From NCBI GenBank assembly GCA_023386045.1, contig JAEWKK010000006.1, positions 1-64,000 of the forward strand: 64,000 nt of DNA, in the 5' to 3' direction. The position numbers were made by a program, and so were the translations under genes. The notes under the pieces were generated by a model. It did no database searches, was not told where the DNA came from, and saw nothing but the letters and a program-made list of their open reading frames with translations. This document shows positions 45,239 through 53,628 of the stretch, piece after piece; positions within the stretch are counted from its first letter, which is position 1, and each line of letters starts with the position of its first letter. This DNA comes from Bacteroidota bacterium. GTDB taxonomy: Bacteria > Bacteroidota > Bacteroidia > Chitinophagales > Chitinophagaceae.

Positions 45239-46339
45239 CTACTTCTTCATATCTTTTTTGATCATGTCTATGAATTCATCAAAGAGGTAACGGCTGTCGT
45301 TGGGGCCTGGTGTGCTTTCCGGATGATATTGTACAGAGAAAGCAGATTTTCCTTTCATCCTGATACCTTCAATAGAATCATCGTTAAGATTCACATGGGT
45401 GATCTCGATATGATCTGCTTTTCTTACAGCAACTGGATCCACACCAAAACCATGGTTCTGAGTGGTGATCTCACATTTCCCCGTGATCAGATTCTTTACA
45501 GGATGGTTGAGTCCCCTGTGACCATGGTGCATTTTAAATGTTGGAATGCCATTGGCTAGTGCCAGCAGCTGGTGTCCCAGGCAAATTCCGAAGGTTGGTT
45601 TTTCTTCTTTCAGTATCTCCTTAACTGTTTCAACCGCGTAATCCATGGAGGCTGGATCGCCGGGACCATTAGAAATAAAATAACCGGTGGGATTAAAACT
45701 TTTTAATTCAGCGATCGATGTTTTAGCCGGAAATACTTTCACATGCGCGCCACGTTGTGTAAGACAGTAAAGGATGTTCTTTTTTGTTCCATAATCCAAC
45801 ACGGCAATCTTGAGTGGAGATGAAGCATCGCCCAATTCATAAGAAACATCCGTGCTCACCACGGAAGCCAGCTCCAGTCCATCCATATCAGGAACTTCCT
45901 GCAATTTCTTTTTCAACACTTCGGCATCCAGGATTTCGGAGGAGATGATGCAGTTCATTGCTCCCTTGCTGCGGATCTCTGTAACAAGAGCCCTTGTATC
46001 CACACCCTCAATAGCCACGATGTTCTGTTTTTTCAGATAGGTATCCAATGACTCCTGAGCGGAACGGCGGGAAAACAACTCCTCCAGGTTGCGACCGATC
46101 AGTCCACGGATCTTGATGCTGTCGCTTTCCACTTCCTCGTCTCTTACCCCGTAATTTCCAATGTGGACATTATTCATGATCAGCACCTGTCCATAATAGC
46201 TTGGATCAGTAAAAACTTCCTGGTAGCCGGTCATACCGGTATTAAAACATATCTCGCCACCAGTGGTGCCAATAGCGCCAAATGCCTTGCCATAACAGGT
46301 TGTACCATCTTCCAGAACTAAAACAGCTGTGTATTCCAT
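45239..46339 (-). CDS. carA: Carbamoyl-phosphate synthase small (glutaminase) subunit
   Basis: CarA releases ammonia from glutamine for the large subunit CarB in arginine and pyrimidine synthesis. I take the ATG at 46339 (366 residues, MEYTAVLVLEDGTTCYGKAF); an ATG at 46384 adds 15 residues unlike the family. The class I amidotransferase triad is in FGICLGHQLLALA (Cys), and SVQYHPESTPGP (His, Glu) near the C terminus. The N-terminal domain shows CFNTGMTGYQEVFTDPSY. No carB gene lies in the window, so the pair is split here. Confidence 0.95.
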   Translation of the reverse strand: MEYTAVLVLEDGTTCYGKAFGAIGTTGGEICFNTGMTGYQEVFTDPSYYGQVLIMNNVHIGNYGVRDEEVESDSIKIRGLIGRNLEELFSRRSAQESLDTYLKKQNIVAIEGVDTRALVTEIRSKGAMNCIISSEILDAEVLKKKLQEVPDMDGLELASVVSTDVSYELGDASSPLKIAVLDYGTKKNILYCLTQRGAHVKVFPAKTSIAELKSFNPTGYFISNGPGDPASMDYAVETVKEILKEEKPTFGICLGHQLLALANGIPTFKMHHGHRGLNHPVKNLITGKCEITTQNHGFGVDPVAVRKADHIEITHVNLNDDSIEGIRMKGKSAFSVQYHPESTPGPNDSRYLFDEFIDMIKKDMKK

Positions 46340-46412
46340 TTTAAAAAAGTTATGCAAAGAAAAATTATCTGTGGATTCTTCCACGTTAAAAATTACCCAC
46401 AGTCAAAAAGCA

Positions 46413-46457
46413 GTTGTGAGTTATGAATGGTGAGTAGTAAAAAACTAACCACTGACA
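46413..46457. repeat. Word-like repeat (gtgag / accactgac)
   Basis: The words gttgtgag, gttatgaat, ggtgagtag and aaccactgac follow one another. The same vocabulary fills gaps at 51170-51203 and 51926-52129. Confidence 0.45.
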
Positions 46458-46499
46458 TTTGGTTAACCGGATTCATCTTTCCTTCCTTATCTTCCTGCC

Positions 46500-47903
46500 A
46501 TGATTCTTACAACCAACCGGTTGGTCACATTTTTATTTCTCATATTACTGGCAGGTTCGATGTTTTTTTACCTGGAGCGCATTCTTTTCTGCGATGCTTC
46601 TTTTATCCTGTTCAGGATCATCAATATGGACAGCCTGCAGATCCAGGAGCATCGCTACGGTTCTTTTATCACGCAAAGCTTTCCATGGCTCTCGGCAAAG
46701 CTCGGACTGCCACTTCAAATGATTGTTTTGCTGTACTCGGCGAGCTTCAACCTATTTTACCTGGCGGTGGCGGCCCTGCTTATATTCAGGTTTGGTCAAA
46801 CCTCACTAGCGGTGCTCATGAGTTTTTATTACCTGCTCTTTGTCAGTGATACCTACTTCTGGACCAATAACGAAGTACACCAGGGCGTGGCATGGATGTT
46901 TCTTTTTTTTGGTGTGACATTGAGCCTGGGAAAAAAAGGAAGTCCACCTATTTTGTTGCTGCCTTTATTTTTGATCCTTGCTTTTCTCAGCATCTATAGT
47001 CACCCGCTTGTTTTGTTTCCCGCTTCCTTTCTCTGGTTATTTTTTATGATGAGAAAAGACTGGCCCTTTTCAAGAAACTGGACCATTGTGCTTTCCATTC
47101 TGCTTTTCCTGGTCAGCTATTCCAAGTTTGCACTGAGTACAGGACAGGGCAGCCATTACGATGCAGACAAACTGCACGCTGCTACTCACCTCTCCTTCAA
47201 AAAGATCTTTGCCGCTTTTACATCTCCCATGGCCAAAGAAATTGTAAAAAGATCCATCTGGAATTACTGGCTGATACCCATCCTGTTTTTCTCAGGAATT
47301 TATTTTACCTGGCAACAAAAAAAATACAGGATACTTGGACTGACTTTATTCTTTTCACTCGCATACTTCCTTGCTGTGTGTATCACCTATAATGATTTTA
47401 TTCCTTTTTATACAGAAAGCGAGTGGATGGCCGGCTCCATCATCTTCACCACCTTATTTGTTTTTTATGTATTACCGCTCCTTCGACCCCGGTCTGCAGT
47501 TATGATCCTGTCTGTTATTTATCTTGTAAGACTGGCTTACATAGGCCAGGCTTCAATTAAATGGACAGAAAGAAAGGAATGGATTTACAGTTGGCTTGAC
47601 GAAATGAAATCAAAAAAGATCCATAAAGGCTATATCTACGAGAGTGAAGAAAACAAAAAGATCCTGATCATGAACTGGGGCGTGCCAACGGAAAGCATCA
47701 TTGCTTCGGCGCTGAGAAAAGATCATCCCCAAATGAGCTTTGTAGTTGACAAACCCGAAAACATCAGTCAAAGAATGCCGGCTTTTACAGGACAGATGAT
47801 CGCTCCATTTGAAACCATTTCAATAGAATCCCTGAACCCTCAATATTTTAATTTTGATACTTCAGCACAATACCAATTCATAGCGCAGAAATCCATCAGG
47901 TGA
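46500..47903 (+). CDS. Polytopic membrane protein, first of a tandem paralog pair
   Basis: The 467-residue protein has about nine membrane helices over residues 10-355 and a soluble tail of about 100 residues. Segments shared with the next gene include ERILFCDAS, QIQEHRYGSFITQ (QIQEYRYG in the next), LYSASFNLFYLAVAA, SDTYFWTNNE, ESEWM, RKEWIYSWLD and FVVDKPENISQRMP. The layout recalls membrane glycosyltransferases or O-antigen-type proteins, but I see no DxD or GT-C acidic motif that I trust. The family is unrecognised. Confidence 0.78.
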   Translation: MILTTNRLVTFLFLILLAGSMFFYLERILFCDASFILFRIINMDSLQIQEHRYGSFITQSFPWLSAKLGLPLQMIVLLYSASFNLFYLAVAALLIFRFGQTSLAVLMSFYYLLFVSDTYFWTNNEVHQGVAWMFLFFGVTLSLGKKGSPPILLLPLFLILAFLSIYSHPLVLFPASFLWLFFMMRKDWPFSRNWTIVLSILLFLVSYSKFALSTGQGSHYDADKLHAATHLSFKKIFAAFTSPMAKEIVKRSIWNYWLIPILFFSGIYFTWQQKKYRILGLTLFFSLAYFLAVCITYNDFIPFYTESEWMAGSIIFTTLFVFYVLPLLRPRSAVMILSVIYLVRLAYIGQASIKWTERKEWIYSWLDEMKSKKIHKGYIYESEENKKILIMNWGVPTESIIASALRKDHPQMSFVVDKPENISQRMPAFTGQMIAPFETISIESLNPQYFNFDTSAQYQFIAQKSIR

Positions 47904-47949
47904 TTTTACGCTTTTGTTTTTGACTGATAGCTTTTATCTTGAACTCCCC

Positions 47950-49365
47950 ATGAACCGACTGGTGCTTATTTTATTTACCGTACTGCTGGCAGCTGCTGTG
48001 TATTTCAGCACTGAGCGAATACTTTTTTGCGATGCTTCCTACATTATGCTGCGCATCATCAACAGCGAATGGTTTCAGATCCAGGAATATCGCTATGGAG
48101 CTGCCATTACACAGGCTTTCCCTTTTATTGGCGTCAAATTGAATCTCCCCATTTCATGGATCATTGTTCTTTATTCGGCGAGCTTCAACCTTTTTTACCT
48201 GGCAGTGGCGGCCTGGCTGGTAAAGACAGGCGAAACAGCCATGGCCATCCTCATGAGCTTTTTCTTTTTGCTCCTGGTAAGCGATACATTTTTCTGGACC
48301 AATAATGAAATTCACCAGGCAGTGGCATGGATGTTCCTGTTCTTTTCAACCATTTTTTTAATGGCTAGGAAAAATGTTTCCAGGATTCTGATGATACCTG
48401 TATTCAGCTTACTTGCTTTTTTGACTCTTTATACGCATCCGCTGATCATCTTCTCCTTCGGTTTTCTCTGGTTCTTTTTTATGATCCAAAAAAACATCTG
48501 GCCATTTAATCGGAAATGGACAATTATCTATTCACTCATCATACTGATCATTCTTGCAGCAAGGTTCGCGGTAAGCCTGTATTATTCAAGGTATATGTAC
48601 GATGCAGCAAAAATGCAGGCTGCCATTCACTTCAGCCTTGACGACTTGTTGCATGTTTTTGATTCTCCCATGGCCAGGGAATTTGCCAAAAGATGCCTGA
48701 CCAATTACTGGATCATGCCCCTGCTTTTTGTATCAGGTATTATTTCGGGTATCCGCCAGAAGCAATACAGGCCCGTATTATTATCGGCAGGATTTGCCCT
48801 GGTTTATTTTGTGGTGATGTGCCTGACCTTTACAGATTTCATCACCTACTATTCAGAGAGCGAGTGGATGTCCTTTGCCATCATAGTCACAGCTCCTTTT
48901 GTTTATTTTACCCTGCCCAAATTAAAGCCTTCACTGGCGGTGTATTTAATTGCGGGCATCTTCCTTGTGCGACTTGGATATATAGGTATGGCCTCTGATA
49001 AATTTGTACAAAGAAAAGAATGGATCTATGCCACCCTGGATACGATGCGACAGAAAAAACTGAGCAAAGGCATCATTTATGAAACAGAAGAAACCAGGAA
49101 TATTCTTTTACAAAACAACTGGAGCCAGCCTTCGGAATCCATGATCGCTTCGGCTTTACACGATGACAATCCCACCCTCACTTTCGTGGTAGACAAACCT
49201 GAGAACATCCGTAAAAGAATGCCACAGAATAACCAGATGATCCTTGATTTTGAAACCGGTGAATATAAAAAGATGAACCCACTTTATTTCCGTTTTGACA
49301 CCACCGTTAGTTATCAATTAATACAACCACAATTTGTTAACGAAACAAGCGAGGTCCTGAAATAA
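47950..49365 (+). CDS. Polytopic membrane protein, second of a tandem paralog pair
   Basis: With the ATG at 47950 the product is 471 residues, opening MNRLVLILFTVLLAAAVYF, which aligns with the first copy; an upstream start at 47914 adds 12 residues outside the shared region. It keeps the same helices and soluble tail (FVVDKPENIRKRMPQNNQM). Charged residues such as those in YSESEWMS and QRKEWIYATLD are conserved, which argues both copies are functional. The 46-base gap and shared direction suggest one transcript. Its end abuts the alpha-operon terminator of the other strand. Confidence 0.78.
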   Translation: MNRLVLILFTVLLAAAVYFSTERILFCDASYIMLRIINSEWFQIQEYRYGAAITQAFPFIGVKLNLPISWIIVLYSASFNLFYLAVAAWLVKTGETAMAILMSFFFLLLVSDTFFWTNNEIHQAVAWMFLFFSTIFLMARKNVSRILMIPVFSLLAFLTLYTHPLIIFSFGFLWFFFMIQKNIWPFNRKWTIIYSLIILIILAARFAVSLYYSRYMYDAAKMQAAIHFSLDDLLHVFDSPMAREFAKRCLTNYWIMPLLFVSGIISGIRQKQYRPVLLSAGFALVYFVVMCLTFTDFITYYSESEWMSFAIIVTAPFVYFTLPKLKPSLAVYLIAGIFLVRLGYIGMASDKFVQRKEWIYATLDTMRQKKLSKGIIYETEETRNILLQNNWSQPSESMIASALHDDNPTLTFVVDKPENIRKRMPQNNQMILDFETGEYKKMNPLYFRFDTTVSYQLIQPQFVNETSEVLK

Positions 49366-49388
49366 AAAAGTCCCGCAAAAAGCGGGAC
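49364..49388 (-). terminator. Terminator of the alpha ribosomal operon
   Basis: On the minus strand the stem gtcccgc/gcgggac (seven pairs, five-base loop) is followed by T6. It lies 24 bases past the rplQ stop and reaches the end of the membrane-protein gene. Confidence 0.88.
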
Positions 49389-49411
49389 CTGTTTTATATA
49401 CCATGCAATCA

Positions 49412-49915
49412 TTAGCTGGGTTGTTGCTCGGCAGCTTCTGAAGTACCGGCCGGTGTTGATGTTTCTGCTGAGGCTTCAGCTTTCTTCTTCGCACCACCTG
49501 CACGACGTGTTCTTTTAGCGCCTTCTTTCTTCTCTGTTTTGCCTTTACCATAGATCTCGTTGAAATCAACCAGTTCTATCAGGGCTGTTTCGGCATTGTC
49601 ACCAGGACGGGCACCCAGTTTGATGATCCTTGTATAACCACCGGGACGGCCGGCTACTTTAGGACTTACCACATCAAACAATTCAGTAACAGCAGCTTTA
49701 TCCTGCAGGTAACTGAATACCACACGACGCTGGTGTGTTTCATTTTTCTTGCTCTTGGTGATCAGCGGCTCTACGAAAATGCGCAGTGCTTTTGCTTTGG
49801 CAAGAGTAGTGATGATACGCTTGTGCTCAATGAGCTGGCAAGCCAGGTTGCTTAACAACGCTTCGCGGTGTGCTTTCTTACGACCGAGGTTGTTGATCTT
49901 GTCTCCGTGACGCAT
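49412..49915 (-). CDS. rplQ: 50S ribosomal protein L17
   Basis: L17 binds 23S rRNA near the exit side of the large subunit. The first about 115 residues (MRHGDKINNLGRKKAHREAL, GGYTRIIKLGARPGDNAETALIEL) match the family. The remaining about 50 residues form an Ala/Lys/Glu-rich, low-complexity tail (KKEGAKRTRRAGGAKKKAE...EQQPS), a lengthening common in Bacteroidota. It is the last gene of the leftward alpha operon. Confidence 0.97.
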   Translation of the reverse strand: MRHGDKINNLGRKKAHREALLSNLACQLIEHKRIITTLAKAKALRIFVEPLITKSKKNETHQRRVVFSYLQDKAAVTELFDVVSPKVAGRPGGYTRIIKLGARPGDNAETALIELVDFNEIYGKGKTEKKEGAKRTRRAGGAKKKAEASAETSTPAGTSEAAEQQPS

Positions 49916-50031
49916 GACTTTAAATTTTTAGTGTTTAAGTGTTTGATCACCTAAACCGTTTTTGAATATTCCCCCGCACCGTGTCAAGGAATTGCGGAGT
50001 ACTGTTATACGCTGACAATGTCAGCAGTTTT

Positions 50032-51033
50032 TTAATAATCGTCTTTATCCAGACCCAGCTTGCTCAGGTCCATTCCGAAATGAAGTCCTCTTTCGTTCAG
50101 CACCTGCTCGATCTCAGAAAGTGATTTCTGGCCGAAGTTGCGGAACTTCATCAGGTCTTCCTGCTCGTACTGTACCAGCTCACTGAGTGAGTTGATCTTG
50201 GCAGCCTTCAGACAGTTGAAAGCACGAACCGAAAGGTCGAGGTCTTCCAATGGTGTCTTCAGTATCTTGCGCAGTTGCAGCGTTTGTTCATCAACGATAT
50301 CTTCTTTCTTCTCTTCTTTGTTGTCGAAAGTGATGTTCTCGTCAGTGATGATCATCAGGTGCTGGATCAGGATGCGTGAAGCCTGCTTTACAGCTTCTTC
50401 AGGATGGATGGTACCATCGGTAGCCACTTCCATTACCAGTTTTTCAAAGTCTGTGCGCTGCTCCACACGGGTATTCTCGATGGTATACTTCACATTTTTG
50501 ATAGGCGTATAGATCGCATCAACAGGAATGTAACCCAGGTGAGAATCCTTTGGTTTGTTCTCTTCAGCAGGAACATAACCGCGGCCCTTGCCGATAGAGA
50601 TCTCGATATCCAGTCTGGCTGAAGAATCGAGAGTGCAGATAAGCAATTCAGGGTTCATGATCTGGAAAGATTGAGTTCCTTCCGCCAGCATGCCCGCTGT
50701 GAATTCTGTTCTGTTCTTTATAGATAAGGTGATCTTCTCACTTTGAACATCGTGGTCTACAACCTTCTTAAGGCGAACCTGCTTGAGGTTCAGGATGATT
50801 TCAACCACATCCTCAGAAACACCCTTGATCGTTGCAAATTCATGCTCCACTCCTTCGATGCGAACGCCAACGATAGCATAGCCTTCGAGAGAGCTAAGCA
50901 GCACACGGCGTAATGCGTTGCCGATGGTCACCGCATAACCGGGTTCCAATGGGCGAAATTCGAACTGAGCTTCGAAGTCAGTTGCTTTTTGAAGAACGAT
51001 CTTGTCGGGCTTCTGAAAATTTAAAATGGCCAT
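50032..51033 (-). CDS. rpoA: DNA-directed RNA polymerase subunit alpha
   Basis: The 333-residue protein has the N-terminal assembly domain (about 1-230, with EPGYAVTIGNALRRVLLSSL) and the C-terminal domain (about 255-325, LDLSVRAFNCLKAAKINSLSEL, MKFRNFGQKSLSEI). It nucleates the polymerase core, and the C-terminal domain contacts promoter DNA and activators. It sits between rpsD and rplQ, the usual alpha-operon place. The gap to rplQ is 116 bases and that to rpsD is 175 bases, both longer than in most bacteria. Confidence 0.98.
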   Translation of the reverse strand: MAILNFQKPDKIVLQKATDFEAQFEFRPLEPGYAVTIGNALRRVLLSSLEGYAIVGVRIEGVEHEFATIKGVSEDVVEIILNLKQVRLKKVVDHDVQSEKITLSIKNRTEFTAGMLAEGTQSFQIMNPELLICTLDSSARLDIEISIGKGRGYVPAEENKPKDSHLGYIPVDAIYTPIKNVKYTIENTRVEQRTDFEKLVMEVATDGTIHPEEAVKQASRILIQHLMIITDENITFDNKEEKKEDIVDEQTLQLRKILKTPLEDLDLSVRAFNCLKAAKINSLSELVQYEQEDLMKFRNFGQKSLSEIEQVLNERGLHFGMDLSKLGLDKDDY

Positions 51034-51169
51034 TTTTCTAATTTTCGGTTTTATTGTCCTTCTTCTTTTTGAGTTGAAGAACAGATTTAAAGGTTTTTTC
51101 TTGTTACCAGCTAATTGCTACTATCAACTTTCCTTGTGTCACTCACTGCATCGTTTGGTAATTCTGTTG

Positions 51170-51203
51170 AGCACTACTCACCACTCCCTACTCACCACTC
51201 ACA
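51170..51203. repeat. Word-like repeat (actcaccactc)
   Basis: Three imperfect copies of the word actcaccactc or ctactcaccactcac lie in the gap between rpsD and rpoA, ending a few bases from the rpsD stop. Confidence 0.5.
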
Positions 51204-51208
51204 GTATC

Positions 51209-51814
51209 TTACTTCGAATACAATTCCACGATCAGCTGCTCCTTGATATTCTCAGGAACGCTTTCCCTTTCAGGATAAGTGATGAAAGTTCCGGTAAGGG
51301 AAGTTTCATTCCAGTCAACCCAGTTGAATTTAGGGTTCTTACCACGCACCTGGCTGGTAACTGCTGTATTATCCTTTGATTTCTCTTTCAGGGAAACAAC
51401 ATCACCTGGCTTCAATTGGAAAGAAGGAATGTTCACCACTGCGCCATTCACGGTTACGTGCTTATGGCTCACCAGCTGGCGTGCAGCGGGACGTGAAGGA
51501 GCAATACCCATACGGAACACTGTATTATCCAAACGGGCTTCCAATAATTTGATAAGGTTTTCACCGGTAACACCTTTACGACGAGAGGCTTCTTCAAAAG
51601 TCTTGCGGAACTGCTTCTCAAGAACACCATAAGTGTACTTGGCCTTTTGTTTTTCGCGCAGCTGGAGTGCGTACTCACCAAGTGTTTTACGCTTGCGTTG
51701 TGCGCCGTGCTGACCAGGAGGGTTAGAGTTCTTGCCTAACCATTTTCCATTTCCTAAGATGGGCTCCCCGAATATGCGGGAGATTTTGGTCTTTGGACCA
51801 TTGTAACGTGCCAT
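51209..51814 (-). CDS. rpsD: 30S ribosomal protein S4
   Basis: S4 is a primary 16S rRNA binder that starts 30S assembly. The 201-residue protein begins MARYNGPKTKISRIFGEPIL and has NPPGQHGAQRKRKTLGEYALQ, then the S4 RNA-binding domain near 95-155 (RLDNTVFRMGIAPSRPAARQLVSHKHVTVNG). It lacks the zinc cysteines of the C+ type. In some bacteria S4 also represses the alpha operon through its mRNA; I see no conserved site for this here. Confidence 0.98.
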   Translation of the reverse strand: MARYNGPKTKISRIFGEPILGNGKWLGKNSNPPGQHGAQRKRKTLGEYALQLREKQKAKYTYGVLEKQFRKTFEEASRRKGVTGENLIKLLEARLDNTVFRMGIAPSRPAARQLVSHKHVTVNGAVVNIPSFQLKPGDVVSLKEKSKDNTAVTSQVRGKNPKFNWVDWNETSLTGTFITYPERESVPENIKEQLIVELYSK

Positions 51815-51925
51815 AGTTTTTTATTCATTTCCGCTTTTTAGAAACCGGTGCGTTCATCGTTGAAAGCGGTAAAAATTAATGAAGCACCCTTTTTTAAAAT
51901 GAAACCAAATACGGCTCAATATGTT

Positions 51926-52129
51926 TGTGAGTGGTGAATGGTGAGTATTGATTACTGGCCACTGACTACTTTCCTCTCATTTATATTGTGAGTTGTGAGT
52001 AGTGAGTAGTGAGTTGTGAGTATGACTACTGACCACTGACCATTCACTTCTCACTATGAAAACGTGAATTGCGAGTAGTTAGTCATGAGTTAATTACTCA
52101 CAACTGACCACTCACCACTCACCATCTTA
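51926..52129. repeat. Long word-repeat island between rpsK and rpsD
   Basis: About 200 bases of the 312-base gap are built from the words gtgagtggtg, gtgagta, gtgagtag, gttgtgag and their complements actgaccactg, ctcaccactcac and tcacttctcac. Copies differ in length and order, and forward words in the left half face complementary words in the right half, so long imperfect hairpins can form. There is no coding capacity. It lies inside an operon that must be transcribed through. Confidence 0.6.
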
Positions 52130-52531
52130 CACTCTTCTCTTCTTGGGAGGACGGCAACCATTGTGTGGTAAAGGCGTCACATCCTTGATCATTGTTACTT
52201 CAATGCCTGACTGTGCGAGTGCCCTGATAGCACTTTCACGACCGGCACCCGGACCTTTTACAAATACATCCACTCTTTTTACACCTGCATCAACCGCTAC
52301 CTTGGCAGCGTCTGAAGAGGCCAGCTGGGCAGCATAGGGCGTATTTTTCTTGGAGCCCTTGAAACCCATTTTACCTGCACTTGACCAGGAAATTACCTGG
52401 CCCTGCTTATTGGTAATGCTGATGATGATGTTGTTGAAGGTCGCGTTTACGTGGGCATCGCCATAGGCGTCCACTTTTACGATTCTTTTCTTAGCAGCTG
52501 CTTTTGCGCTTTGCTGTTGTGCTTTTGCCAT
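52127..52531 (-). CDS. rpsK: 30S ribosomal protein S11
   Basis: S11 lies in the platform of the small subunit at the mRNA exit. The 134-residue protein has a basic Ala/Lys/Gln-rich start and the family core (AHVNATFNNIIISITNKQGQVISWSSAGKMGFKGSKK split over 28-64), ending PLPHNGCRPPKKRRV. It is separated from rpsM by 172 bases that hold two inverted repeats. Confidence 0.98.
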   Translation of the reverse strand: MAKAQQQSAKAAAKKRIVKVDAYGDAHVNATFNNIIISITNKQGQVISWSSAGKMGFKGSKKNTPYAAQLASSDAAKVAVDAGVKRVDVFVKGPGAGRESAIRALAQSGIEVTMIKDVTPLPHNGCRPPKKRRV

Positions 52532-52644
52532 TTTACTGAGGTAATCTTTTTTTAAAACTTATCTCCCGCTTTTGGCGGGAAACCCCTACCAACCCTACTC
52601 CTGCACCTGGCATCCGTAGTTGATAAGGTAAATTTGGTGCATTC

Positions 52645-52700
52645 TTCGACAGGCCCAGAATGACAAAAAGCCCAACGCCTGTCATGTTGAGCTTGTCGAA
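52645..52700. repeat. 21-base imperfect inverted repeat (TTCGACA...TGTCGAA)
   Basis: The left arm 52645-52665 (TTCGACAGGCCCAGAATGACA) and right arm 52680-52700 are mirror images at most positions, separated by 14 bases. The right arm ends four bases from the rpsM stop. Words of this type (TTCGACAAGCTCAG...TGACA) are frequent between genes in Bacteroidota by my recollection. A second, unrelated hairpin, tcccgc/gcggga, lies at 52564-52580. Confidence 0.6.
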
Positions 52701-52703
52701 ATC

Positions 52704-53084
52704 TTATTTCTTAGGTGCCTTCTTCTTACCGGCAACTGTTTTACGCTTTCCTTTACGTGTGCGGCTGTTGGTCTTGGTACGCTGACCTCTTACCGGCAAA
52801 CCTTTACGATGGCGGAGGCCACGGTAGCAGGCGATATCCAGCAAGCGCTTGATACTCATTTGAACTTCAGAACGCAGTTGTCCTTCCACCTTGAATTCCT
52901 CTGTAATGGTGTTACGGATGGCATTCAGGTCTTCATCATTCCACTCATTCACTTTCTTGCTGCGATCAATGTTGTTCTTGTCAAGAATGTAGCGTGCAGT
53001 GGCAGATCCGATACCGAAGATATAGGTAAGACCGATCTCGCCTCTTTTATTTTTTGGTAAGTCAACGCCGGCAATACGAGCCAT
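52704..53084 (-). CDS. rpsM: 30S ribosomal protein S13
   Basis: S13 contacts tRNA and 23S rRNA at the subunit interface. The 126-residue protein begins MARIAGVDLPKNKRGEIGLTY and has the helix-two-turn-helix IGSATARYILDK, the family GLRHRKGLPVRGQRTKTNSRT and a lysine-rich end. It follows rpmJ by 70 bases on the same strand. Confidence 0.98.
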   Translation of the reverse strand: MARIAGVDLPKNKRGEIGLTYIFGIGSATARYILDKNNIDRSKKVNEWNDEDLNAIRNTITEEFKVEGQLRSEVQMSIKRLLDIACYRGLRHRKGLPVRGQRTKTNSRTRKGKRKTVAGKKKAPKK

Positions 53085-53154
53085 AATTTATTATCGTTTT
53101 TCTTTTTTGATTAGGTTTTAAGCCTGAACCTGGGAAAACCCGGGATCAGTGCAA

Positions 53155-53271
53155 TTATCCTTGTCTTTGTTTATAACGGGGATTCTTTTTGTTGATCACA
53201 TAAAGTTTCCCTTTGCGGCGCACGATCTTGCAATCCGCGCTTCTTTTCTTTATTGATGCTCTAACTTTCAT
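53155..53271 (-). CDS. rpmJ: 50S ribosomal protein L36, zinc-free form
   Basis: The 38-residue product begins MKVRASIKKRSADCKIVRRK and ends NPRYKQRQG, unmistakably L36. Of the four zinc ligands in the classic C+ form only Cys14 remains; positions 11, 27 and 33 are Ser, Asn and Tyr, so it cannot hold zinc. This C- form is usual in Bacteroidota. It lies between infA and rpsM, its normal place, and is short enough to be missed by length filters. Confidence 0.96.
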   Translation of the reverse strand: MKVRASIKKRSADCKIVRRKGKLYVINKKNPRYKQRQG

Positions 53272-53304
53272 AATCTGGCTTTTGATTCCGGCTGCCCGGG
53301 AAAA

Positions 53305-53523
53305 TTATTTATACCTGAAAATGATCCTACCCCTGGTCAGATCGTAAGGACTCATCTCCACACCCACTTTGTCGCCCGGTAAAATACGGATGTAGTGCAT
53401 CCTCATTTTGCCCGAGATCGTAGCCAAAATTTCGTGTCCGTTTTCAAGCTTGACCCTGAACATTGCGTTTGACAGGGCTTCTACTATCGTTCCGTCCTGC
53501 TTAATTAATGGCTGTTTCGACAT
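53305..53523 (-). CDS. infA: Translation initiation factor IF-1
   Basis: IF-1 blocks the A site during initiation. The 72-residue OB-fold protein matches the family over its length (GTIVEALSNAMFRVKLENGH, ISGKMRMHYIRILPGDKV, VEMSPYDLTRGRIIFRYK). The first residues MSKQPLIKQD are the Bacteroidota form of MAKE(D/E). It heads the leftward operon, 33 bases before rpmJ, and an exact promoter box lies 17 bases upstream. Confidence 0.98.
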   Translation of the reverse strand: MSKQPLIKQDGTIVEALSNAMFRVKLENGHEILATISGKMRMHYIRILPGDKVGVEMSPYDLTRGRIIFRYK

Positions 53524-53539
53524 ACTGAATTTGGGAGCG

Positions 53540-53547
53540 CAAAGATA
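53540..53547 (-). promoter_or_regulatory. Alpha-operon promoter -7 box TATCTTTG
   Basis: On the minus strand an exact TAnnTTTG box lies 17 bases upstream of the infA ATG. About 21 bases further upstream is a T-rich segment (TTTT) in place of a -33 TTTG. Confidence 0.55.
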
Positions 53548-53561
53548 TGGGGAATCAGGTG

Positions 53562-53594
53562 AAAAAAGAAAAAAGATCCCACTAATGCGGGACC
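53562..53594 (-). terminator. Terminator upstream of infA, for the 135-residue gene
   Basis: On the minus strand gggacc-type arms (53589-53594 with 53575-53580, one G-T pair) enclose an eight-base loop and run into a long T-rich tract. It lies 35 bases past the stop of the gene at 53629. Confidence 0.6.
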
Positions 53595-53628
53595 AAATCT
53601 ATAAAATTTCCAAAAATATTGGGAACTA

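Noticed and set aside
51926..52129. CRISPR array
   Set aside because: The words vary in length, order and orientation and there are no constant repeats with unique spacers, nor any cas gene.
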